From contig NZ_LKEG01000034.1 of the NCBI RefSeq assembly GCF_001645105.1, positions 62,223-126,222 of the forward strand: 64,000 nt of DNA. The letters run 5' to 3'. Positions 7,854 through 18,460 of the stretch are shown piece by piece; position 1 is the stretch's first letter; every line of letters starts with the position of its first letter. The notes beneath the pieces were generated by a model. It did no database searches and was not told the origin of the DNA. It saw only the letters and a list, made by a program, of their open reading frames with translations. The position numbers and the translations under genes are program-made. The stretch is from Pseudomonas marginalis (GTDB lineage Bacteria > Pseudomonadota > Gammaproteobacteria > Pseudomonadales > Pseudomonadaceae).

Positions 7854-9901
7854 GCTGCCGCGTCCTCACTCAGGCCGCTGTGGCGCAAGAGTGCGTCAAT
7901 CGATGGCGCCCGTCCGCGGAAGTCGACGAACAGCACCATCGGTGCCTGGGAACCGCCACGTGCCAGGATGGCTTCGCGGAACGCACGGCCGGTTTCGGCA
8001 TTGAGCACGCCGTCTTCCTCGAACTTGGAGAAGGCATCCGCCGACAGCACTTCGGCCCACTTGTAGCTGTAGTAACCCGCGGCGTACCCCCCGGCGAAGA
8101 TGTGCGCAAAGCTGTTGGGGAAGCGGTTGTAGGCCGGCGGACGCATCACCGACACCTCATCGCGCACGCCTTCGAGCACTTGCGCCACGCTGCGGCCGTC
8201 ACCGTGGGTGGCATGCAGTTCGAAGTCGAACAGCGAGAATTCCAGCTGGCGCACCATCATCAGGCCGGACTGGAAGTTCTTGGCTGCGAGCATTTTTTCC
8301 AGCAGGTCCTGGGGCAGTGGCTCACCGGTTTCATAGTGACCGGAGATCAGCGCCAGGCCCTCCGGCTCCCAGCACCAGTTCTCCATGAACTGGCTCGGCA
8401 ACTCCACCGCATCCCAGGCCACACCGTTGATGCCGGACACACCAGCGTGTTCAACACGGGTCAACAGGTGATGCAAGCCGTGGCCGAACTCGTGGAACAG
8501 CGTGGTGACTTCATCGTGGGTCAGCAGGGCTGGCTTGCCGCTGTCGGCCGGGGTGAAGTTGCACACCAGGTTGGCCACCGGGCTTTGCAGCACGCCGTCA
8601 ATCGTGCGGCGACGGTCGCGGGCGCCGTCCATCCAGGCACCGCCGCGCTTGTTGGCGCGGGCGTACAGGTCGAAGAAGAAGCGGCCGACGTGCTGGCCGT
8701 TTTCCTTGATTTCAAACAGGCGGACATCCGGGTGCCAGGTGTCGAAGCCTTTCTGCTCGGCGATCTCAATGCCGTACAGACGCTGCACGATGGCAAACAG
8801 GCCGCCGAGCACTTTGTCGATCGGGAAGTAAGCGCGCAGGGCTTCCTGAGACACGCTGTAGCGTTGTTCACGGAGTTTTTCGCCGTAGAAACCACTGTCC
8901 CAGCTTTGCAGGTCGGCGCAGCCTTGTTCGGCGGCGTAAGCCTTGAGCTGTTGCAAGTCCTGGGCGGCAAACGGCTTGCTGCGCTTGGCCAGGTCACGCA
9001 GGAAACTCAGCACCTGGTCGCTGGACTCAGCCATTTTGGTGGCCAGGCTCAGTTCCGAGAACGACGCGTAACCCAGCAACTGAGCCAGCTCCTGACGCAG
9101 GTCGAGGATCTGTTCCATCACCGGGCCGTTATCATGCTGACCGGCATTCGGGCCTTGGTCCGACGCACGGGTGCAGTAGGCCGCGTAGACTTCTTCACGC
9201 AGGGCGCGGTCCTGGGCGTAGGTCATCACCGCGTAGTAGCTCGGGAACTCCAGGGTGATCAGCCAGCCGTCGAGACCTTTGGCCTGGGCAGCAGCAGCCA
9301 TCTGCGCCTTGGCTGAGTCGGTCAGGCCGGCGAGGGTGGCCTCATCGGTCACGTGTTTGGTCCAGGCCTGGGTGGCGTCCAGCAACTGGTTGGAAAACTT
9401 ACTGCCCAGCTCGGACAGTTTGCTTTGCACTTCGGCGTAGCGTTTTTGCTGCTCGGGCGGCAAATCGATACCCGACAAGCGGAAGTCGCGCAGAGAATGT
9501 TCCAAGATGGTTTTTTGCGCCACGTCGAAACCGGCGGCTTCCGGGCTGTTGGCCAGGGCTTCAAAGGCCTGGAACAGCGCACGGTTCTGGCCCATCTCGG
9601 TGGAGTAGGCGCTCAACGCCGGCAGGCAGCCTTCATAGGCTTCGCGCAGTTCGGCACTGTTGCACACGGCATTAAGGTGGCTGACCGGGCTCCAGGCGGC
9701 GCCCAGGCGGTCGTTCAGTTCATCCATGGCCAGGACCAGGCCGGCCCACGTCGGGTTTTTACCCTGGCTTTGCAGGATGCCTTCGATGGCAACGCGGTTG
9801 TCGGCGAGGATCTGTTCGATGGCCGGCTGGACGTGCTCGGCACGGATCGCCGAGAACGGCGGCAGGTCGTAGGACTGCAGAAGAGGGTTGTTCGCGCTCA
9901 C
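7850..9901 (-). CDS. prlC: Oligopeptidase A (M3 family zinc metallopeptidase)
   Basis: I place the start at the GTG at 9901 (MSANNPLLQSYDLP), giving 683 residues, the usual size for PrlC; an upstream ATG at 9964 would add 21 residues that lack family character. AAGG sits 8 bases upstream of the GTG. The zinc site H470-E-F-G-H474-GLHHLL is intact and the distal Glu region (NWCWEPEGL) follows. The enzyme degrades short peptides, including cleaved signal peptides, in the cytoplasm. It heads a two-gene unit with yheV and is divergent from the gamma-carbonic anhydrase gene. Confidence 0.95.
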   Translation of the reverse strand: MSANNPLLQSYDLPPFSAIRAEHVQPAIEQILADNRVAIEGILQSQGKNPTWAGLVLAMDELNDRLGAAWSPVSHLNAVCNSAELREAYEGCLPALSAYSTEMGQNRALFQAFEALANSPEAAGFDVAQKTILEHSLRDFRLSGIDLPPEQQKRYAEVQSKLSELGSKFSNQLLDATQAWTKHVTDEATLAGLTDSAKAQMAAAAQAKGLDGWLITLEFPSYYAVMTYAQDRALREEVYAAYCTRASDQGPNAGQHDNGPVMEQILDLRQELAQLLGYASFSELSLATKMAESSDQVLSFLRDLAKRSKPFAAQDLQQLKAYAAEQGCADLQSWDSGFYGEKLREQRYSVSQEALRAYFPIDKVLGGLFAIVQRLYGIEIAEQKGFDTWHPDVRLFEIKENGQHVGRFFFDLYARANKRGGAWMDGARDRRRTIDGVLQSPVANLVCNFTPADSGKPALLTHDEVTTLFHEFGHGLHHLLTRVEHAGVSGINGVAWDAVELPSQFMENWCWEPEGLALISGHYETGEPLPQDLLEKMLAAKNFQSGLMMVRQLEFSLFDFELHATHGDGRSVAQVLEGVRDEVSVMRPPAYNRFPNSFAHIFAGGYAAGYYSYKWAEVLSADAFSKFEEDGVLNAETGRAFREAILARGGSQAPMVLFVDFRGRAPSIDALLRHSGLSEDAAA

Positions 9902-10003
9902 GGTTGGCACCTTGGCTGAAGAAACAGGTAAGAACAAAGATGGGGCCATCTTAATTACAATCAACGTCCACCGCAGCTATCAGCAGAAGAGAGAGAGGCT
10001 ATC

Positions 10004-10546
10004 GTGACCCTTCGCACCTATCAGAACCACACGCCGGCCCTGGGCGCCGGGGCTTTTGTCGATATTTCGGCGGTGGTGATCGGCGATGTCGAAATCGGCG
10101 CCGACAGCTCGGTCTGGCCACTGACCGTGATCCGTGGCGACATGCACCGCATCCGCATCGGTGCGCGTACCAGCGTGCAGGACGGCTGCGTGCTGCACAT
10201 CACCCATGCAGGCCCCTTCAACCCGGACGGTTTCCCGCTGTTGATCGGCGACGACGTCACTATCGCCCACAAAGTCATGCTGCATGGCTGCACCGTGGGC
10301 AGCCGCATCCTGATCGGCATGGGCAGCATCGTGATGGACGGCGCCGTGGTTGAGGACGACGTGATCATCGGCGCCGGCAGCCTGGTGCCGCCGGGCAAGC
10401 AACTCGAAAGCGGTTTTTTGTATGTCGGCAGCCCGGTTAAACAGGTCCGCCCACTGACTGACAAGGAACGCGCCTTTTTCACCTACAGCGCCGCGAACTA
10501 CGTGAAGCTCAAAGACTTGCACCTGGCTGAAGGATTCGACCGATGA
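10004..10546 (+). CDS. Gamma-class carbonic anhydrase family protein (YrdA-like)
   Basis: The 180-residue protein consists of hexapeptide repeats of a left-handed beta-helix. Histidines in the family's metal-binding positions are present (H65/H68 in VLHITH, H89 and H94 in IAHKVMLHGC). Many YrdA-type proteins bind metal but have little or no carbonic anhydrase activity, so function is open. It overlaps the next gene by four bases (ATGA), a coupled two-gene operon. The 102-base gap to prlC should hold divergent promoters. Confidence 0.92.
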   Translation: MTLRTYQNHTPALGAGAFVDISAVVIGDVEIGADSSVWPLTVIRGDMHRIRIGARTSVQDGCVLHITHAGPFNPDGFPLLIGDDVTIAHKVMLHGCTVGSRILIGMGSIVMDGAVVEDDVIIGAGSLVPPGKQLESGFLYVGSPVKQVRPLTDKERAFFTYSAANYVKLKDLHLAEGFDR

Positions 10547-11238
10547 GCCTGCCTTACCAAACCGTGCTGTTCGACCTGGACGGCACCCTCACCGACCCGC
10601 GCGAGGGCATCACCCGCTCGATCCAGTACGCCCTCGGCAAGCTGGGTATCGACGAGCCGGACCTGAGCAAACTGGAACACTTCATTGGCCCGCCGTTGCT
10701 GCAAGCCTTCATGCAGTTCTACGACTTCGACGAGGCCAAGGCCTGGGAAGCGGTGAATTTCTATCGCGAGCGCTTCAAGGTCACCGGCCTGTATGAAAAC
10801 CGGGTATTCGACGGCGTGATGCCGCTGTTGGAAGACCTGGGCAGCCAGGGCCGCCAGCTCTATGTGGCGACGTCCAAGCCGTGGATATTTGCCCGCGAGA
10901 TCGCCCGGCATTTCGATTTCGCCAAGCACTTCAAGGTGATCTACGGCAGCGAATTGGACGGCACGCGTACCAATAAGGTCGAGCTGATCGCGCATTTGAT
11001 CAGCGAAGAAGGCCTGGACCCGAGCACCACCCTGATGATTGGTGACCGCAAGCATGACCTGATCGGTGCGCGCAGCAATGGGCTGGATTCGGCGGCGGTG
11101 GGGTATGGGTTTGGCAGTTTTGAAGAGTTGAATGCCGAGGCGCCGACTTGGCATTTCGAGACGCTGGCACAGATGCATCAGGCGTTTTTGCAGCGGTCTT
11201 TAGGGCCTCATCGGGGGCAAGCCCCCTCCCACAGTTGA
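10543..11238 (+). CDS. HAD family hydrolase, phosphoglycolate-phosphatase-like
   Basis: The 231-residue protein has HAD motif I F-D11-L-D13-GTLTD, motif II at VATSK, and motif IV at MIGDRKHD. A four-helix cap lies between residues about 17 and 85, as in Gph-type phosphatases. The substrate is unknown; PA0065 is the equivalent in P. aeruginosa. It is coupled to the gamma-carbonic anhydrase gene. The last residues (SLGPHRGQAPSHS) are encoded by the left arm of a REPIN (11195-11296), so the C-terminus is an acquired tail. Confidence 0.9.
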   Translation: MSLPYQTVLFDLDGTLTDPREGITRSIQYALGKLGIDEPDLSKLEHFIGPPLLQAFMQFYDFDEAKAWEAVNFYRERFKVTGLYENRVFDGVMPLLEDLGSQGRQLYVATSKPWIFAREIARHFDFAKHFKVIYGSELDGTRTNKVELIAHLISEEGLDPSTTLMIGDRKHDLIGARSNGLDSAAVGYGFGSFEELNAEAPTWHFETLAQMHQAFLQRSLGPHRGQAPSHS

Positions 11239-11296
11239 TCTGTATACGCCGTTCAAATGTGGGAGGGGGCTTGCCCCCGATGAGGCCCTAAAGACC
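11195..11296. repeat. REPIN: two inverted REP units with perfect 39-base arms
   Basis: The arm at 11195-11233 is the exact reverse complement of 11258-11296; the loop is 24 bases. The core is the P. fluorescens REP head TGTGGGAGGGGGCTTGCCCC. The stop codons of both convergent neighbours (11238 on plus, 11288 on minus) lie inside the element. REPINs are non-autonomous elements moved by RAYT transposases; no RAYT gene is in this window. Confidence 0.9.
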
Positions 11297-12331
11297 ACCC
11301 CCTTCCAACTGCCTCAACGCCGCCTTGCGCTGCCCCACCGGCAACCCACCCAGCTTCTCCACCGCCGCATAAAACCTCACCCAATCCCCACCTTCCCGCG
11401 CAAACAACGCCGCAAACGCTGGCACCCACTGGTCATACAGCCCAAACGGCAACAGCCGCGCATTGTTCATGGGCTGATTGACCCAAGCGTCATAACGCTT
11501 ATCCCCGCCCCACTGGTGATCGCGCATGTGCCGATATTCGGCGCGCAAACGCTCGAACTGATCCGCCTTGGCCTGACGCATCGCATCAGCTGCCAACGGT
11601 TGGGCGTAGAGCTTTTCCAAACGTTGACGGGTATCGAGGACTAACTGGATAAATTGATCACGCTGCTTCGACGTCGATAGGCTATCCGCTGCCAAACCGC
11701 GTGCAGCACGCCACTGGCGCGTACCCTCCTGCTCGACAAAATTGGCAAACGACTCGTTGAACTCGGTGTCATCCTTCACATAGAAACGCTGGTGCGCCAG
11801 CTCATGGAAGATCAGCGTGGCCAGGCGCTCATCGCCCCAGTTCATCATTGAATTCATGATCGGGTCGTTGAACCAGCCCAAGGTGGGATAGGCCTCGACG
11901 CCACCGATCGACACATCCATGCCCTGCTGCTTCAACAACGCGGCTTCGCCACGCGCCGCGCCCTGGTTGTAGTAACCGCGATAGGCCACACAGCCGGCGA
12001 TGGGGAAGCAATGAGTTTCGGGTGACAGGGAAAACTCCTGCGTGGCGAAGACGTTCCAGACCACATAGGGCCGGCCGATGTCGGCATACAACCTGTAACT
12101 CTGGTTGTCGGGCAGGTGCAGGTGTTCACTGGCGAACGTGCGCGCCTTTTGCGATTGCGCCAGATGCTCGCGCAATAACGCTGGGCGGGAAGGGTCGGCA
12201 ATCACCTGCGCCACCGGCTCCCGGGCGCGTAGCAATTGCCACTGACCACTGGCCAACTGGCCGTAATAACTGACACTGGAGCAGCCGCTGAGCAGCACAA
12301 CCATCAACCCTGGAAGAAAACGCCTGACCAT
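11288..12331 (-). CDS. Putative lipoprotein aminopeptidase (COG4324-like, HExxH)
   Basis: From the ATG at 12331 (AGGAG upstream) the protein has 347 residues. It begins MVRRFLPGLMVVLLSGCSS, a lipoprotein signal with lipobox LSGC, so it should be anchored in the envelope. The zinc peptidase motif is H176-ELAH in LIFHELAHQRFYVKDDTEFNESFANF, where the downstream Glu could be the third ligand. It matches the predicted aminopeptidase family COG4324. An earlier in-frame start at 12475 would bury the lipobox and is rejected. The stop codon lies inside the REPIN. It is divergent from the next lipoprotein gene. Confidence 0.85.
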   Translation of the reverse strand: MVRRFLPGLMVVLLSGCSSVSYYGQLASGQWQLLRAREPVAQVIADPSRPALLREHLAQSQKARTFASEHLHLPDNQSYRLYADIGRPYVVWNVFATQEFSLSPETHCFPIAGCVAYRGYYNQGAARGEAALLKQQGMDVSIGGVEAYPTLGWFNDPIMNSMMNWGDERLATLIFHELAHQRFYVKDDTEFNESFANFVEQEGTRQWRAARGLAADSLSTSKQRDQFIQLVLDTRQRLEKLYAQPLAADAMRQAKADQFERLRAEYRHMRDHQWGGDKRYDAWVNQPMNNARLLPFGLYDQWVPAFAALFAREGGDWVRFYAAVEKLGGLPVGQRKAALRQLEGGGL

Positions 12332-12473
12332 GCCCCTACCGCTCCTGGGTAATTTGCTCGCCAGACTATCGCGCCCGCACGGAATTTTTCCATCGCATGA
12401 AGTGTTTATACTCATAGGAAGTCTGCTGCCGTCGGCGCCGGGCTCAATTCTCTCTTTGCGTCGAGTGCCTGCC

Positions 12474-12896
12474 ATGCGTCAGCTCTTGTTTCCCGTCGCC
12501 GCCCTGTTCCTTAGTGCCTGCACCACCACGCCCGTACCGCCGGTGGACCCGCAGCAAGCCTGGGTCGATTTCACCACGCCGACGCCGGGGTCCAAGCTGG
12601 TAATGGCGCAGCGTCTGGACGGCAAGAACCTGGATGACGGGCGTTTCTTCCAGTTCCCGCCCGGCCATCATGAACTGATGGTGCGTTTCGACTTTGAAGT
12701 CCCCGCGGGCGGCGGTTTGGGTGGGCTGAGCCAGATGATGTACCGCACCTGCTTCATGACCCTGGAATACGATCACTTCCAGGCCGGCCAGCGCTATGTG
12801 CTGGAAGGGCGCTCGCTGGCCTTCACACCCAATATCCGGTTGTATGACTCGGCGCGTCAGTTGCTCGCGGAAGAACGCAGCGTCAACTGCCTCTGA
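12474..12896 (+). CDS. Conserved hypothetical lipoprotein
   Basis: The start at 12474 gives MRQLLFPVAALFLSACTTT, a signal sequence with lipobox LSAC, and a 140-residue product. The mature part begins with a Pro/Thr-rich linker and then a beta-rich domain (VMAQRLDGKNLDDGRFFQFPPGHHELMVRF) with two Cys that may pair. I recognise it as a conserved Pseudomonas lipoprotein of unknown function. An upstream in-frame ATG at 12330 overlaps the divergent gene's start and is unlikely. Its stop codon abuts the stop of the convergent DUF1161 gene with no base between them. Confidence 0.78.
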   Translation: MRQLLFPVAALFLSACTTTPVPPVDPQQAWVDFTTPTPGSKLVMAQRLDGKNLDDGRFFQFPPGHHELMVRFDFEVPAGGGLGGLSQMMYRTCFMTLEYDHFQAGQRYVLEGRSLAFTPNIRLYDSARQLLAEERSVNCL

Positions 12897-13136
12897 TCAG
12901 TCGTTGTTCTTCTGGTAGACGATGGCCTTGGTGCCGTTCTCACAGCTGCCGACAACCATGGCGCTGTCGTGCTTGTCGGCTTCTTCCTTGCTGACGATCT
13001 CCAGGGTGTAGGACGGAACCGCGTTAGCCTGGATCTTGACCTCGATCTCTTTCCTGAGCTCTTCGCAGTCTTTGGGTGCGGCCACAGCCGAGGTGGCCAA
13101 TACACCGCAGATGATTGCCAAGGCAAAACGTTTCAT
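12897..13136 (-). CDS. DUF1161 domain protein, exported
   Basis: This 79-residue protein has a signal peptide (MKRFALAIICGVLATSAVAA) and a 59-residue mature domain with two Cys (CEEL and GSCENGTK) likely to form a disulfide. It matches DUF1161, small periplasmic proteins of unknown function. A second copy lies at 15176-15403; both share the pattern C-EEL-x(4)-I-x(2)-KI and VVGSCExGTK. AGGGAGCTTC lies just before the ATG. Confidence 0.85.
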   Translation of the reverse strand: MKRFALAIICGVLATSAVAAPKDCEELRKEIEVKIQANAVPSYTLEIVSKEEADKHDSAMVVGSCENGTKAIVYQKNND

Positions 13137-13238
13137 GTTTGAAGCTCCCTGAATGCATTGCGCACGAGTGTGCGGCTAAGGCTGCATGGTAATAGGACCA
13201 CACTTACAAAACACGAGTTCTGATCCAACGCAGAACTA

Positions 13239-13361
13239 AATGTGGGAGGGGCGGTGCGACGATTCGACTTGCCCCCGATGGCGGTCGATCAGCAACAGAG
13301 ATGTTGACTGCTTCACCGCTATCGGGGGCAAGTCGAATCGTCGCACCGCCCCTCCCACATT
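13239..13361. repeat. REPIN with perfect 41-base arms
   Basis: 13239-13279 and 13321-13361 are exact reverse complements, separated by 41 bases. The REP head TGTGGGAGGGG is interrupted by a GCGGTGCGACGATTCGACTT segment before the CCCCCGAT end, so it is a different REP subtype from the one at 11195. It lies between two genes on the minus strand. Confidence 0.9.
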
Positions 13362-13373
13362 GGACCTGCTGCG

Positions 13374-13805
13374 TTAGCCAACCAAGGTGGCATCCAGGCT
13401 GATTTTCGCGTTCAGCACTTTCGACACCGGGCACCCTTCCTTGGCCTTTTTGCTCAGTTCATCGAACTGCGCCTGGCTCGCGCCGGGAATCTTGGCCTTA
13501 AGGATCAAATGCACGGCGGTGATCGCAAAACCACCTTCAACCTGGTCCAGGGTCACTTCAGCCTGGGTGTCGATGCTGTCAGCCTTGAGCCCGGCATCGC
13601 CAAGAATCATGGAAAACGCCATGGAGAAACAGCCGGCATGGGCTGCGCCGATCAATTCTTCCGGGTTGGTGCCCTTACCGCCCTCGAAACGGGCCTTGAA
13701 GCCGTAGGGCGCTTCACGCAGCACGCCGGTTTCCGTGGAAATGGAACCCAGGCCAGTCTTCAGGTCACCTTCCCAATGCGCGGATGCTTTTTTAACGATA
13801 CTCAT
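13374..13805 (-). CDS. OsmC/Ohr family peroxiredoxin
   Basis: The start at 13805 (AGGAG seven bases before) gives 143 residues, the normal OsmC length; a longer reading from 13874 adds 23 residues without family character. The two redox cysteines are C59 (AAHAGCFSM) and C125 (KEGCPVSK). The enzyme reduces organic hydroperoxides in the cytoplasm using a thiol donor. It sits alone after the REPIN, divergent from the LLM oxidoreductase gene. Confidence 0.93.
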   Translation of the reverse strand: MSIVKKASAHWEGDLKTGLGSISTETGVLREAPYGFKARFEGGKGTNPEELIGAAHAGCFSMAFSMILGDAGLKADSIDTQAEVTLDQVEGGFAITAVHLILKAKIPGASQAQFDELSKKAKEGCPVSKVLNAKISLDATLVG

Positions 13806-14023
13806 AGCGGTCTCCTCGAACGGTGGTTTTGCGTCAGTAAGGGTTCTGAGGATAGACGGCCCGGCAAAGTTCATCTTGTCGGAGAAACCTAGCGATTTAG
13901 TAGGAAATTTCTACGCTCGCTATTGAATCTCGGGTATATGCCCTCATTGCATAGAACATGCACATGATGCGGCAGGTTTTGGTTCGTCTAAGAAGCCTGC
14001 GCCCCCATTGGAGAAGCAGGCTT

Positions 14024-15025
14024 ATGAAATCGCTGTCCGACGTAAAGTTCTCGACCCTCGACCTGGTGCCCGTGCGGGCCAACGGCAGTCCGGCGCAGTC
14101 GCTGCGCAATTCACTGGACCTGGCCCAGCACGTGGAAAAGTTCGGCTACAACCGTTTCTGGGTGGCTGAACACCACAACATGGACGGCATCGCCAGCTCG
14201 GCCACCTCGGTGTTGCTGGGTTACCTGGCCGGTGGCACTTCGACCATTCGCGTCGGTTCCGGCGGTGTGATGCTGCCCAACCACGCGCCTCTGGTGATTG
14301 CCGAACAGTTCGGTACCCTGGAAAGTCTCTACCCCGGCCGTATCGACCTGGGCCTGGGCCGCGCGCCCGGCTCCGACCAGATGACCGCCCGCGCCCTGCG
14401 CCGTGAACGCTCCGGCAGCGCCGATGACTTCCCGGACGACGTAGCCGAATTGATGGCCTACCTCGGCCCACGTACGCCTGACCAACGGGTGATCGCCGTG
14501 CCGGGCACCGGTACCAACGTACCGGTGTGGCTGCTGGGCTCCAGCCTATTCAGTGCGCAGCTCGCCGGTGAGCGCGGTTTGCCTTACGCCTTCGCCTCGC
14601 ATTTCGCACCGCGCCTGATGCATGAAGCGATCCGCGTGTACCGCAACCACTTCAAGCCTTCGGCCGTGCTGGACAAGCCCTACGTGATGCTCGGCATTCC
14701 GTTGGTTGCGGCGGACAACGATGAACAGGCGAACTACTTGGCGACCTCCGTGTACCAACGCATTCTCGCGCTCATGCGCGGGCAGAGCCTGGTGCAGCGC
14801 CCTCCGGTCGACAGCATGGATGGCCTGTGGTTGCCCCATGAAAAAGAGGCGGTCGGCAGCTTCCTCGGCCTGGCGATGGTCGGTGGCCCAGCGAAGATCC
14901 GCGCCAAACTGGAAGTGTTGATCGAGCAAACCGGCGCCGACGAGCTGATTTTTACCAGCGACCTGTACGAGCATGCTGACCGGATTCATTCCTACGAGCT
15001 GCTTGCGCAAGTAATGAAAGGCTAA
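14024..15025 (+). CDS. LLM class flavin-dependent oxidoreductase
   Basis: The start at 14024 gives [18 protein letters not shown] and 333 residues. Hallmarks of the bacterial luciferase-like TIM barrel are clear: [25 protein letters not shown] near residues 45-69, [40 protein letters not shown] near 80-119. Such enzymes use reduced FMN supplied by a partner reductase to oxidise small molecules; the substrate is unknown (YhbW-like subgroup). An upstream ATG at 13958 is less likely. Its 3' end is followed by a REPIN. Confidence 0.92.
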   Translation: MKSLSDVKFSTLDLVPVRANGSPAQSLRNSLDLAQHVEKFGYNRFWVAEHHNMDGIASSATSVLLGYLAGGTSTIRVGSGGVMLPNHAPLVIAEQFGTLESLYPGRIDLGLGRAPGSDQMTARALRRERSGSADDFPDDVAELMAYLGPRTPDQRVIAVPGTGTNVPVWLLGSSLFSAQLAGERGLPYAFASHFAPRLMHEAIRVYRNHFKPSAVLDKPYVMLGIPLVAADNDEQANYLATSVYQRILALMRGQSLVQRPPVDSMDGLWLPHEKEAVGSFLGLAMVGGPAKIRAKLEVLIEQTGADELIFTSDLYEHADRIHSYELLAQVMKG

Positions 15026-15040
15026 ATCCCAGGCGAAAAA

Positions 15041-15157
15041 AACCGACGCACTTGTGGCGAGGGAGCTTGCTCCCGCTGGGCTGCGTAGCGGCCCCAAAAA
15101 ACGGAGCGCTGCGCACTCCAGCGGGAGCAAGCTCCCTCGCCACAAGTACGTCGGTTT
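15041..15157. repeat. REPIN (TGTGGCGAGGGAGC subtype)
   Basis: Two inverted units with near-perfect arms (left from about 15041, right ending about 15157) built on TTGTGGCGAGGGAGCTTGCT. The arms include ACCGACG/CGTCGGT flanks outside the REP core. It lies between the convergent LLM oxidoreductase and DUF1161 genes. Confidence 0.88.
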
Positions 15158-15175
15158 TATGTCTGGAGCACGAGG

Positions 15176-15403
15176 TTAACCGCGCTTGTAGGCGATTTCC
15201 TTGGTGCCGGCTTCGCAGCTGCCGACTACGGTGTAGCCATCGGCTGCAGCGCCTTTATCCACCACTTCCAGCGAATAACCCGAAGCGCCCTTGGCGTCGA
15301 TTTTCGCTGCAATCTCGCTTTTCAGCTCTTCACAAGGCTTGCCCGCCGCCAGGGCTGTGCCGGCAATGCTCAACAAACCTACCGCTAACAGGAACTTCTT
15401 CAT
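15176..15403 (-). CDS. DUF1161 domain protein, exported (second copy)
   Basis: A 75-residue protein with signal peptide MKKFLLAVGLLSIAGTALAA and two Cys (PCEELKSEI and GSCEAGTKEI). It is a paralogue of the protein at 12897-13136, with the same Cys spacing and a shared VVGSCExGTK motif near the C-terminus. Function is unknown. It lies upstream of dodecin on the opposite side of the LLM gene; the copies are 2 kb apart and may come from an old local duplication. Confidence 0.85.
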   Translation of the reverse strand: MKKFLLAVGLLSIAGTALAAGKPCEELKSEIAAKIDAKGASGYSLEVVDKGAAADGYTVVGSCEAGTKEIAYKRG

Positions 15404-15518
15404 CCGTTACTTTCCTTGCGCTGATCAAAAAGAGCGTGCCGACGCTCGTGGCATCGGCACCCATTGGTTGTAGCGCAGGTTATGGCAATCGGCCAGTCGG
15501 CAAGTTCAACCGATGCGA

Positions 15519-15734
15519 TCAACTACTGGCAATTCGGAATCCCACCTTGAGGGTGACCTGATAGTGCGCAACCTTGCCGTCTTTGATGTGGCCACGGGTT
15601 TCAGCCACCTCAAACCACTCCAAGTGCTTGATGCTCTTGTTGGCTTCGGCGATTGCGTTGTTGATGGCGTCCTCGATGCTGGTCGTCGATGAACCCACCA
15701 GTTCGACTTTCTTGTACGTGTGATGATCAGACAT
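15519..15734 (-). CDS. Dodecin family flavin-binding protein
   Basis: The start at 15734 (AGGAG at the right distance) gives 71 residues: [34 protein letters not shown], then [17 protein letters not shown] and a final strand. This is the complete dodecin fold, which assembles as a dodecamer that stores FMN/FAD or buffers free flavin. The Trp of LEWFEV is the residue that stacks on flavin. A TG-rich longer start at 15773 is not needed. Confidence 0.92.
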   Translation of the reverse strand: MSDHHTYKKVELVGSSTTSIEDAINNAIAEANKSIKHLEWFEVAETRGHIKDGKVAHYQVTLKVGFRIASS

Positions 15735-15888
15735 GGCGTTTCTCCTGAGGTCTCTAGTGAGCGTAGCAGTCAATGTTCGTACTGCTTCAGGCGACGGTTC
15801 CTACCTGAAAGTTCAGATTTACTGCACTTTCTGAAACGGCCGCAGTCGGTATCTACACACGCCACTCAATCACTTCAGGAGAGTCCAA

Positions 15889-16215
15889 ATGGCTAACACT
15901 TCTTTACGCAAAGCATCGCTGGAAAGCATGGAAGCCGAGATTTCGAGCCTGCTCAAGTCTCTGGAGAGCCTCAAGGACGATGCGTCCGATGAGTCGCGCA
16001 AAACGTTGAAGGCCCTGAAAAGCAACGCCGAGAATGCCCTCAAGCACTCCCGTCACCTGATCAGCGATGCCTACGAAGAAAGCAAAGTCAAAATCCGCGA
16101 AACCGGTGTTGCCACCCGGGATTACGCACAAGAGCACCCATGGACCACAGCCGGCGTCGCTGTCGGTGCACTGGGTCTGCTGGCTGCTTATCTGCTGTGC
16201 AAACGTGGTGACTGA
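15889..16215 (+). CDS. DUF883 family (YqjD/ElaB-like) membrane-anchored protein
   Basis: A 108-residue protein with a long charged helix (residues about 5-70: MEAEISSLLKSLESLKDDASDESRK...) and a single C-terminal membrane helix (TTAGVAVGALGLLAAYLLC) followed by KRGD. This matches ElaB/YqjD, inner-membrane proteins that bind ribosomes via the N-terminal part in stationary phase in E. coli. A good AGGAG precedes the ATG. It is monocistronic and convergent with trpI. Confidence 0.9.
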   Translation: MANTSLRKASLESMEAEISSLLKSLESLKDDASDESRKTLKALKSNAENALKHSRHLISDAYEESKVKIRETGVATRDYAQEHPWTTAGVAVGALGLLAAYLLCKRGD

Positions 16216-16226
16216 TTGTTTACCGG

Positions 16227-18459
<2,233 letters not shown>

Positions 18460-18460
<1 letters not shown>

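Noticed and set aside
12332..12475. Longer N-terminus for the lipoprotein peptidase
   Set aside because: The lipobox would be at residue 65; the ATG at 12331 has a good ribosome site and gives a standard lipoprotein signal.
11195..15157. Repeated palindromes as a possible CRISPR array
   Set aside because: Copies are inverted, not direct, unevenly spaced, and lie between unrelated genes; they are REP/REPIN elements and no cas gene is present.
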